Shown: positions 38,201 to 50,200 of the stretch, one piece after another
How positions within the stretch are numbered: the stretch's first letter is position 1
Layout: every line of letters begins with the position of its first letter
DNA from: Melanocharis versteri
Taxonomy: Eukaryota > Chordata > Aves > Passeriformes > Melanocharitidae
Reading direction: 5' to 3'
DNA length: 64,000 nucleotides
Assembly: GCA_013397845.1 (NCBI GenBank)
Contig: VZTG01006282.1
Coordinates: 245-64,244 of the forward strand
The notes under the pieces: model-generated
What the model saw: only the letters and a program-made list of their open reading frames with translations
What the model was told of the DNA's origin: nothing
Database searches by the model: none
Translations under genes and position numbers: made by a program

Positions 38201-41200
38201 TTATTCACTTTCTTGGAGGATTTTCTACTCTGTAACATTCTTGCATTTATTTTTCTGCAAAATATTTTTTACCTCTTAGAGCTCTCTAAAATAGAAAACG
38301 TTATGCTTTAAAGATAAATGTGTGGTATTAACGTGATTTTCTCTTTTTAGGTTAATGTTATAAGTGAAGTGAGGATTGGTTTGATATTAAAAGAAATATC
38401 AAGTACTTCTTTAGTTAGCTTGCCAGTAGATGGTCCTATTGAAATAGAAGATCTGTTGGCTGACAATGAGGTGTGTGCCACTTTACATCTTTCAACTTGT
38501 ATTCTAGGGCATGTTAGAAAAAATGCCTTAGTAAATGAAAATAAAACTAAAAAATTCTCTATGTGGAAATGCAGAACTTTATTTGTAATTAAATTAGTTT
38601 GGTTAAAACATTTTATATGAAGATACATTGGTTCTTTGGTATTTGAGATACTTAAGCTGTAGTGTTTAATAGATAATCTTATTTAAGTGCTTTGTACTCA
38701 GATGAGAATTTTCGTGTATGAAGGACCTCAGACATTTATAGCCTTTCTTCCCCCCTATTTTTTCCAAATTATTGTTTCAAAGGAGAAGGCAAAAAATACT
38801 TTCCAACAAGTATATTTGAAAACCTGAAAGTTTTCTTATTCCAAAATAGGCTAAAAATGTATTAATTATCAAATCAGTGCAAGTAAATAAAATCATTGAG
38901 GACAGTTGAAACAGTATTTGAGTAATTTCAGATTCAGACTGTGACCTCCCTTCAATATTCAGGATTTTTTTTGAGCACCTAAAAGTACCATTACATTTCA
39001 AAAATGGGGGTTTTTTTAGGTATTAAAAATATAGTGATAATATAACAGAAGTTTTTATAAATATACAAGTATATTTTAATAAATATATATGTTTCATTGA
39101 AATAATTTTGGTCTGATGAATACAATATTCAGGGAAATGTTTTGAATCTCCATGAAGAGAAACAGTAATAAGATAATCAGTGATACTAAGACAATGCATT
39201 GATATTTTTATTTAACAGGATTATACTAAAGAATGTGCTGAATTATTGAACATCAAAAGCATGCACGTTGAAGATGCTGTTCAAGATCTAGTAGATCTAT
39301 TTGAACAGAATTATGAATTTCCATCTCCTAAGCCCTCAGAACCACAAGGTAGTTAATGTTGCTTATTTAAATAAAAAGTTCTGTAGACTTCACAATTTTT
39401 TATCAAAACGATTCTGTTTTAGCTAATTTTCTTCAGACTTCTCCCTCCCACTGCAATTTCATCTGTGTCACAGTTCTGCCCTCTTTAACCACTGTCAAAC
39501 TAAACCACTAGCTCATGAAATACGGAGGTAATTCAGTTTTGGTGGGGTTTCTAGAGTCAAAAGCTGTCCTTCTGTTTAGATTAGCAAAGTATTTGCGCTA
39601 GAGGAAGAACATTAAACTTCCATTTCTCTCAGTCACTCATCATAACTCTCCTCCTTCACATTCCCCCACCTGTAAGTGAAATCCAGTGTTCCTCTCTTCT
39701 CAGCTCTGTCAGTTATTTGGTACTGTCCATCTGTTTGTAATTTTCCTGCCACAGTAGAATTATGTCTTAAACACCAGTGCTTTGCTGGCTGGTCAGTTTA
39801 AATTAGTACAGACTACTGCCGGCACACGTATGGCTGGTTCCCACTTCTTTGGGGTGTCTTACCAAGATTTTAGAAGGTCCCATACTGTTACAAGAGAAAT
39901 AGTTTATATTTGGGGAAAAATAGTATGTTTTAAGGAAAAATTATTTCGAGGCTTGATTAGTAACAGAGCTGTTTTCTTTCATGGGATTTTTTCCTTCTGG
40001 TTTCAGGTTTCTCCAGCTATAGAGGCATAGTCAGGGTCAATACTCCATACGGTTCAGTAGGATGCAAGCAGAAAAACATGACACAAAAATATTGCTCTGT
40101 CTTTTGTTATATTGTTTATACTGATTTTGATGGTTTTTGGCCATTTTCACTGATCTATTCATGTTTGCCTATCTATCTTTAGTAACAGATTGATAGAGCA
40201 CGGTGTTTGTTAGGCTAAGGCTTATAGACTGGACTCAACCACATTCCTGGTGTGAAAATGTGTTGTGAAATAAAACAAATTTTTGGTGATCCAGATATTA
40301 CTAAAATAAAAGTCAATATTGTTTTGCCTCTAATGAGGGGACAGCATGCTTTAAAACAGAATATATATGCAATTACAATTTATTTTTTTAAATTTACAGT
40401 AAAAGAAAAGCATATAGCATTTGAAAGTAAAGAAAAGGAGAAAGAAAAAACTCCTGCTGAAGGACCTCAAAGTGATGATAGCAGGGGCAATGATAAAGAA
40501 GAAGAGTTTAAAAAGGTATTTTGTGAAAATAAGAAAATTACTTTTTGGACAGATTGGATTAGTAAATAGGATCTTGAGTTTTGCTAGCTGCCTTATGTTA
40601 CAGAGACACCACATGGACAGTATCAAATGTAATGTACAAATGATGAAATAGCTTACCTAAAAAGTGAATTTAAGATGGATTTTAGCTTTCACAGGTATAT
40701 TGCATGTTATTTCAATTATCACCCTTATCAAACAAATTCTTGACACGAGTGGTAAGTGTAAAAATTGGAGAGAATGTTGTGCCTAAGCCGTAACAGAGGC
40801 TTTCCTTCTTGGGTAGACAGGAACTTTCATCCTTTCTATCCTTCTCTTCCAACTTCACCAAGAAAGATTATCTTTGTACTTTTTCCATGAAGAATGCAAT
40901 CTCTTCATATTGAACAAAGAAGGAAAGTAGAAGTACGGAACAAAGACTCCCAAACTTGCAAGCACAAATGCAATAATGCTACAAGGTTGCATTGTTTTTT
41001 GTAACGGTGATCATGTCATGCTGTTGTATTTTCATATTCTTCTTAATCCAGTAGGATTCTGCTGTATTTGTCTCTTATTCAAAATGGGTACATATGCAAC
41101 CAATATTCCTGAATAATTAATGGTTTGGTTTTGTGGTTTGTTTTTGTGTTCTTTTTTTAATATGGAGAGCTTTTCTGAAGGAGCATATTTCAAAGAGCTT

Positions 41201-44200
41201 TCAGTATTCTGTATCTGAATAAGACAAGTTGTTTCCTCACATACTGTATTCTCTTTTCCATATAGCTTTTACTTATTTACTTACTTACAACCCCCCAGCT
41301 TCTCGCTTTGTGTTTTTCATGTAGTTTACAGCATAGATTCCTTCCAACAAAATCTATTAGGTTTGACTTAAAAGCTTTGTGCAATAGTTTTCAGGTTCCT
41401 CTGTGAATACAATCCTAAATAATGTACGGTTTATTTATTACAGAACTGTAAAGACTTACTTGCCTATTTCAGTCGCCGGCTGCTAATCAGCCTTCAGAAA
41501 GCAACCCGACTGTCTTTGGATCGTATTAAAAGAAGAATGAGTGTACCAATGTAAGTTGCAAATGAAAGATTCCTTCAATAGCATGTACTCTTTATGAATT
41601 CTTCATGATAATGGCAAGATCCATACAAAATCAGTCTCCTATAGTCAGTATGATTTCTATAGATTCTTCTCTGCTCGAACAGGCATACACTTCAGAGACA
41701 GAATCGTTTCAGTATAATATATTGTATATTAAAAAGCCTACTTAGAATTCTATTAAGAGAATTTACTTCAAGCAAGTGAAGTTTATGACGTTTTGTCATT
41801 AATGTGTGTTAAAGTCTGAATTACTTTTTTTTTTCTAAGGACATTTTTCATAAAAAATCTATTGAAATCCTTATCAAAGGCAATAGGAATTTTTTTGGTT
41901 GTTTCCTTCATATTTGTCTACTGTATCATATTGTTGAGTCCTTCCTTATCTTGTCACTATGTCATACCAGAGCATTTAAAATTTTACTTTGTTCTTTGTT
42001 ATTAGGTTTTAATTTTCGTTTTGAGTAGGTTAGCATCATGTATTAATCATTTTGCACTAGCTTGTCGTCTTCAAAACTTTTTTTCCATTCTGTTGAGTAC
42101 TTATCTAAAGTGTAATGAGGCAACTTTTGCTCCTGATAGGTTGTTGCATGAAATGATCAATGAGACCTTCTTAAGTCCTATTCAACTCACTGGCAGAGTT
42201 CCATCATTCTGAACCCGAGAAATTAAAATCCAGAATCAGACAGTACTCTGGATAAAAAATTCTGAAAGCAATGGCTGGGTCCAAGCTAACCTTTGTCAGA
42301 ATGGTGGAGCTCTAGCTATTTTCTTTATCCTTTAAACAAGGAACTTCCGTAAGTTTTGGAAATAATACATAATTTAATGTGAAAACTCTCCATGTGGGTT
42401 TGATCAGAAAATGTAGCTCAGAATTATATTTCTCAGATAATGTGAGGAGGTTTTGTGATGAAGTGTTTATGATATGCATCAAAATTATTTTTCAGCAAAT
42501 CTGAGGACATCACTCCTTTTCTAAAAGCAGAAGTACACCTTGAAATTCCCAATCTGGTAAGTTTTATGTCCTATAGGTAGGTAAAATACACTGTCTTATA
42601 GTTACCTCTGCATTTGGCCAAGTGCTGGGTGTGGGCACGCTTCTGCTGAACCAGCATCTGTTCCAAAGGAGAGCAGTTGCTCACAGCTTTCAGTGCGCTG
42701 AGAGCACTCATGAAATGTGCTCACAGTCCCGGTGTTCTGGCCTCTGTCTCAGTGGTACTTGCACAACGTGGCCTTTTAACCTGGAGTGGTTTAGCAATAA
42801 CATTGCAATCTATTCATCTGTGTTCTTTGCAGAATGATTACAGTTCTCCTCACATGTAGTAGTTACATTACTGGAATAGATTCTTCATGTTGCTTTATTT
42901 TTATCATTATTTAACTCTTACTTGTGTAGGCTAAATCCTTCTGTTGAATTTCAATAATGAACATCATCTTCGATCAGTTTGGCTTTAGTCACCTAAATGG
43001 GAAGTTAGATGACCAGAATGAGGAACACTGAATAAAAATAGAAGATTCAAAACCAGAAAAAGGAGTTGTGGACTTCTATGTGCAGGGGAAAAAAGTCAGC
43101 TCAATTGCAAAGAACTAAAGCATTAGTTTGTTTTCCTTTTATAGAGTAAGATAACTATGTGTCAGCAATATGTATTTCTATTATATGAGAGAAGGTAACA
43201 GTATTTCTCAAATGTCTTATAAAGATAAATGGTTTTATATTGAAATTACAATGAAAAAAAGATTCTGTTCTAAGGTGATATTCCTTTGACATTGGACTGG
43301 TGTTCATATTGGCATTCTGTTATGCCTTCACACCATGTGTGTGTGTGTACACATGATATGCAAGTTCTGTCAAAAGTGTAGAATGTTTACCTTGTTGATA
43401 CTTGTAGAAGCATAAAGCTCCAAACTCTACCCACTGTGAAGGAAGTGCATCTCTCTTTCAAGTCCTCGAATGCTTAGGTGATCCAGGGCAGTAATCAAGT
43501 AATTCTGGGTAAAATACCACTTTGCTGATGCTAATAAGATTTTGCGAGGGCCTTGCTTTTATGTATGCAGCTGCTCATACATTAGGCCTGAGAAGGGTGG
43601 GAAGCGGTGGCTGTACCATAGCATGCAATTTCTAGTGCTTTGTTATTCTAGAGTGTATAAACAAGGCTTGTAATGTATTCCCACACATTATATAAAAGTC
43701 ATTATAAAAATGATGCCTAAGATGATGTAGGAGTTTTTAAAATAGTTGCAAAAAAAGCCGATAGATCTATCTGCTTATATACTTGATTGCCATTTCACCC
43801 ACAGTATGACTGCATAATTAGATAGTAGGTTGCTACAGCAGGTTTCATCTCTTTAGAAGCAATTCTGAGCCAGGCAACCTGCTAAAGTTATATTTTCCAG
43901 CTTCTCTTCTGCGGTAAGCTCTGCAATTCACTGTGAGTGGAGTAAAACTGAGGTCTCAAAAATGACAATCAGTTGCATTTATTTCAACAATACTTCAACT
44001 GTTTTAAATAGGTAATCGTTCCCAGTTTAGATGATATACAGCAAGCCATCAATCGCATGATTCACTTAACACTGGAAGTAAGTCGTGGAGTTGCTCAGTG
44101 GGGACAGAGGCATTTGCAAAAATCTATTTTAAAAACAGAACCAGGCACACAGCAAGCAGCTTCTGCGGGCTTAGGAACGCAAGGAAAAAAAGCCAAAAAA

Positions 44201-47200
44201 GGGGAAAGTAAGTGATTTGTTTAGGTTTTTTTTACCCTTTACTTTACTTTTTGCTTTAATAGCTATGCCGTGTATAAATATTTGTGAATAAGCTCACTTT
44301 TCATCAGAGAAGCCTACTGTGGATTGTTTTACATTGATTTTTGGAGTTTATTTTGATCTAATTAGCTGTATCTTTCAGAAATATCTTTTCAGGCTTATGT
44401 AAGTATTAAAGCTCTGAAAAACAATAAGCAGAAAAAACTTTGAAAAATTGCTCGATTATGAATCTTTTACTTAATTTAAGGCAAAGTAAGCTTGCTAATC
44501 AATCTTTTTAGCTACTTATTGTGGAATGTAGCCATAATGATATAGTTGAAACCATAAGCCATGATTTTATACTAAATCTCATTGAAATATTGAGATACAA
44601 CAAGACCCAGATTTCAGGAAGGATTTTAATTACTGGATGTATTCCTAGATTAGATTATAAAACACCTCAAATATTTTTTCATGTGAATGAAAAGTGTTTG
44701 ACTGGAGACAGACCTACATCCATTTTAGTCAAATACTTTATTTCTTAATATTATTTCCAAGCACCTCTCCACACATTTTGCAAGCCACCATAAAAGCCTA
44801 AATATGTTTTTACCATCAGGTTTTCTTGGTTGTTTGGCTGACTCAGTGATATGTAATCCAGTTATATCTTTGTTATCATTCCTTTAGGAAGTCTGTAACA
44901 TCTTGGAAAGTTTTTCTTTCTGACATTCCAGAGCTGGTACTTTATTCTTCTACTGATGTGTCTTGTATGATTCTAACCTCTTTTAATGGGCTTCAAGCAG
45001 GGTGGCAGGAGTCAATCCTCATCAGACACTCAGTCTTTTCCTCTGCTGTGTCTAAATACAGCATAAGCAAGTGACCATTTTCATCACCTTTAACTAGACA
45101 TTAGCAATGCCTCAGGGCACATGTTAATGTTTGGGCAATGAGATTATGGAGTACATTGGTAAGGATGGATGAATCCGAGACTGTATCCAGTAAGCAGACC
45201 CCAGAAAAAGTCTTCAGAGTAAAAGAGAACTTGGGGCTGCCTTAATTTCCCCTCATTAAACAATATATGCAGTGGGAAGGCTGGATTTTTCTTCTTTGTT
45301 CACTGAAATCTGCTTCAAAATGCTCAGGTATCGTTATGACGGAAGTATTTCATCAGATCTCAAGAATATCAGTTTCTATATTGACCCTGATTGTCTCACC
45401 AATTAATCAAAGAGTTCAAGAAGCTTACACTGCTCTGAGCAGTATATACCATTTTAAAACTTTAATTTTAAGGATTTAAAAAAAAATGAAATAATGTGGA
45501 ATGTTTATGAGGCCTTTGATGTCCTGCTTACAATTAAATTAAAATGGAGAGAATTAAATTTGTGAATGAAGAAGACTATTTTCTTTCCATTTGAAAACCT
45601 TCAATTTAGACTGAATTTGCTCTAGCTGTGTAGTGCTTGGCATGAGCTAGCAGCTGGTACTTCACATTAAGCAGTCAGACAGATGTTTGAAGAAGGATAT
45701 TCAGCCTTACTGAAGAGCATCATTGCTCAAGTTAGTATGCATAGGTTTAGAAGAGAATTCTAGTCAGACTGCCAACAGTTCATAGATTTATATATAATTT
45801 TATTTTACAGAAGGAGCTGATGATGCGGTTGTCAGAAAGCTAAGAAATTTCTATGCAGGTGTTGCAGAAAATGAAGCTATTACTAAAATAATTGTGCTTC
45901 TCTCTTCTGCTGGGAATTCTCTAAAAGAAGGAGCTAGTGAAGTTCTGCAGGAGTTTGATAAATATAAGGTGCTGTGGACAGAAGATAAAGATACCAAATT
46001 TCAGGTCAGTTTAATGATGATCACTTACAGGACTGTTCTTCATTAATCCTATCTTTTGAAATCAGAAAACATTGGGGAAAATCAAGGGAAAAAATAGATC
46101 TAGAAAACACGTTTACCACTGAAATTCTTGTTTTATCTTTCTGTAGGAATGGTACTATATACCCTAAGGACAAGTAATAGCATTTTACTTCTGTGTAAAG
46201 TAAATTTTTGTGTTTTGGTTTGCCTTTTCCTGGTTCTGTGCAATTCTATATACTGAAAACCTGGTAATTGCTTTATTATGTTTGCATAACTCTGGATTTT
46301 AGGCCACAAGAAACCAACCCAGTTTGATATGAGGCATGTCTCTATGCAAACACAGGTAGCACAGGGAATCAACAAGAGGAGTTAGAGACATAGACACACC
46401 TACCTGCAAGGCTACTGGTATCACAGGGATATGGTGGGATGGCAGCTATGAGTGGAGTGTTGGGACCGAGGGACACAGGCTCTTTAGGAAGGCTGGGCAG
46501 GGAAGATCAGGTCAGGATTAAAAGGAGGGCAGGGACAGGTGACATTATAGTGGGGGTCTGCTACTGGCTGCCTGACCAGGAACTCCAAGCAGATGAGATC
46601 TTCTGTGGACAGACAGGAGCAGCCTCGCAGTCAAAAATCCTGATCCTCATGGGGCACTTCAACCACTCTTATATCTGCTGGAGGGAACTCGCAGCAGGGC
46701 ATGAGCAATCCAGGAGTTTCCTGGAATCTGTTGATAATACTTCTTTCTCCAAGTAATTGAAGAGTCAGTGAGAAGAGGTGCCATGCTCTACCTTGTTCTC
46801 ACCAACAAGGAGGAGCTGGTGGGGAATGTGAAGCTCAAGGGCAGCCTTGGCTACAGTGACCATGAAATGGTGGAATTCAGGATCAGTTTATGTGGGCTAA
46901 AACCCCACCAATACATAAGCAGGGCTGAAAATTTGCTGTTATTCTAATTAAGATTTTAAGTCTAATCAAATTAATGTTATTAGCTTGATCTAGTTACTAC
47001 TGAGGAATAGGATCCTGCTGCAATAAAAGCTCCAATAATAAATTTTACACGCACATGCTTAATTTCTACACTCTTCCACTAAGCTAACCCTTCCACTGCT
47101 GGTCTGGGTCCTCCTGGACAGAAGAGTAGAAGTGGGATAAAGCTTTCAGCATTTATTACTTGCCCATGCAGCGTAAGCATAATCAGTACAAGTCTTAAGT

Positions 47201-50200
47201 AACATTTCTGAAATGCAGCTTTTCAGAATCACAAAAGATTTCTACCCTTGAGTTCTGCTCAGGGAACTACTTAGAAAATGTATTTTATTGTGNTGTTAAT
47301 GTTTGGGCAATGAGATTATGGAGTGCATTGGTAAGGATGGATGAATCCGAGACTGTTTCCAGTAAGCAGACCCCAGAAAAGGTCTTCAGAGTAAAAGAGA
47401 ACTTGGGGCTGCCTTAATTTCCCCTCATTAAACAATATATGCAGTGGGAAGGCTGGATTTTTCTTCTTTGTTCACTGAAATCTGCTTCAAAATGCTCAGG
47501 TATCGTTATGACGGAAGTATTTCATCAGATCTCAAGAATATCAGTTTCTATATTGACCCTGATTGTCTCACCAATTAATCAAAGAGTTCAAGAAGCTTAC
47601 ACTGCTCTGAGCAGTATATACAATTTTAAAACTTTAATTTTAAGGATTTAAAAAAAAATGAAATAATGTGGAATGTTTATGAGGCCTTTGATGTCCTGCT
47701 TACAATTAAATTAAAATGGAGAGAATTAAATTTGTGAATGAAGAAGACTATTTTCTTTCCATTTGAAAACCTTCAATTTAGACTGAATTTGCTCTAGCTG
47801 TGTAGTGCCTGGCATGAGCTAGCAGCTGGTACTTCACATTAAGCAGTCAGACAGATGTTTGAAGAAGGATATTCAGCCTTACTGAAGAGCATCATTGCTC
47901 AAGTTAGTATGCATAGGTTTAGAAGAGAATTCTAGTCAGACTGCCAACAGTTCATAGATTTATATATAATTTTATTTTACAGAAGGAGCTGATGATGCGG
48001 TTGTCAGAAAGCTAAGAAATTTCTATGCAGGTGTTGCAGAAAATGAAGCTATTACTAAAATAATTGTGCTTCTCTCTTCTGCTGGGAATTCTCTAAAAGA
48101 AGGAGCTAGTGAAGTTCTGCAGGAGTTTGATAAATATAAGGTGCTGTGGACAGAAGATAAAGATACCAAATTTCAGGTCAGTTTAATGATGATCACTTAC
48201 AGGACTGTTCTTCATTAATCCTATCTTTTGAAATCAGAAAACATTGGGGAAAATCAAGGGAAAAAATAGATCTAGAAAACACGTTTACCACTGAAATTCT
48301 TGTTTTATCTTTCTGTAGGAATGGTACTATATACCCTAAGGACAAGTAATAGCATTTTACTTCTGTGTAAAGTAAATTTTTGTGTTTTGGTTTGCCTTTT
48401 CCTGGTTCTGTGCAATTCTATATACTGAAAACCTGGTAATTGCTTTATTATGTTTGCATAACTCTGGATTTTAGGCCACAAGAAACCAACCCAGTTTGAT
48501 ATGAGGCATGTCTCTATGCAAACACAGGTAGCACAGGGAATCAACAAGAGGAGTTAGAGACATGCACACACCTACCTGCAAGGCTACTGGTATCACAGGG
48601 ATATGGTGGGATGGCAGCTATATGAGTGGAGTGTTGGGACGGAGGGACACAGGCTCGTTAGGAAGGCTGGGCAGGGAAGATCAGGTCAGGATTAAAAGGA
48701 GGGCAGGGACAGGTGACATTATAGTGGGGGTCTGCTACTGGCTGCCTGACCAGGAACTCCAAGCAGATGAGATCTTCTGTGGACAGACAGGAGCAGCCTC
48801 GCAGTCAAAAATCCTGATCCTCATGGGGCACTTCAACCACTCTTATATCTGCTGGAGGGAACTCGCAGCAGGGCATGAGCAATCCAGGAGTTTCCTGGAA
48901 TCTGTTGATAATACTTCTTTCTCCAAGTAATTGAAGAGTCAGTGAGAAGAGGTGCCATGCTCTACCTTGTTCTCACCAACAAGGAGGAGCTGGTGGGGAA
49001 TGTGAAGCTCAAGGGCAGCCTTGGCTACAGTGACCATGAAATGGTGGAATTCAGGATCAGTTTATGTGGGCTAAAACCCCACCAATACATAAGCAGGGCT
49101 GAAAATTTGCTGTTATTCTAATTAAGATTTTAAGTCTAATCAAATTAATGTTATTAGCTTGATCTAGTTACTACTGAGGAATAGGATCCTGCTGCAATAA
49201 AAGCTCCAATAATAAATTTTACACGCACATGCTTAATTTCTACACTCTTCCTTTTCCACTAAGCTAACCCTTCCACTGCTGGTCTGGGTCCTCCTGGACA
49301 GAAGAGTAGAAGTGGGATAAAGCTTTCAGCATTTATTACTTGCCCATGCAGCGTAAGCATAATCAGTACAAGTCTTAAGTAACATTTCTGAAATGCAGCT
49401 TTTCAGAATCACAAAAGATTTCTACCCTTGAGTTCTGCTCAGGGAACTACTTAGAAAATGTATTTTATTGTGATTGTTTCACATGTAATTTGGCTTATGA
49501 GGTAATCTTTCTGTGAGTGTGGGCACATATTTGATCTCTGTTTCGTCACCTGTTTTCACAAAACAAGTAGGTCTTTAATATGTCTTGGTTATCTGTCTCT
49601 CTGTTAAATTTGGTTGGAACTTCCCAACAAAGTTGAGTGTTAGTGACAGAGAAATAATAAATAATAAACGTTCATTTTACTATGCTGGGAAGGCTACAGA
49701 AGGCTAAAAACAAGTATAATAATGGTATACATTTTCAGTAATTACTGAATAACAGTTACAATATATTTTACCAAAATTATGGAAAAGGACATTTGTTGAT
49801 TGACATTTTAAACTACACACAGGAATTTTTTGCTACTGATCCTTCCCTATCTGAAATTAAAGAAGAAATAGTTCACTACGATACATTTGAGCAAGAGATG
49901 AAAAATTTAAAACCCATTATTCTTCTTGGACCAATTGAATTGCACACAGGTATGACATTTTCTTATCTTAGTATGTACAGTAAGATAATGAGTAAAATAG
50001 TCACAGAATCACAGAAAATACATAGTTGAAAGGGACCCACAAGGATCATCGAGTCCAGCTCCTGGCCCTGCACAGCACCACCTCCAAGAATCACACCATG
50101 TGCCTAAGAGCATTGTCAAAACACTTCTTGAACTCTGTCAGGCTGGTGCTGTGGCCACTTCCACGAGGAGCCTGTTCCAGTGCCCAGACACTCTCTGGGT

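Larger units (their letters stand above)
45122..47292 (+). repeat. 2.17-kb direct duplication, copy 1
   Basis: Starts TGTTAATGTTTGGGC and ends TTTTATTGTG just before the N at 47293. It includes the end of intron 25, exon 26, and the start of intron 26 with a CR1 fragment. Compared with copy 2 I count about nine substitutions and two indels (2 and 6 bases). Confidence 0.97.
47294..49472 (+). repeat. 2.18-kb direct duplication, copy 2
   Basis: Second copy of 45122-47292, starting at TGTTAATGTTTGGGC and ending at TTTTATTGTG before unique sequence. It is 8 bases longer because of TAT[AT]GAG and CTTCC[TTTTCC]-type indels. Divergence is about 0.4-0.5 percent. Confidence 0.97.

Noticed and set aside
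44521..44748. 75-codon open frame in intron 25
   Set aside because: No similarity, no splice sites, and AT-rich intronic composition.
45267..47651. Duplicated 70-codon open frames (45267-45479 and 47439-47651)
   Set aside because: They are repeated only because the surrounding 2.17 kb is duplicated; they are intronic and lack similarity.
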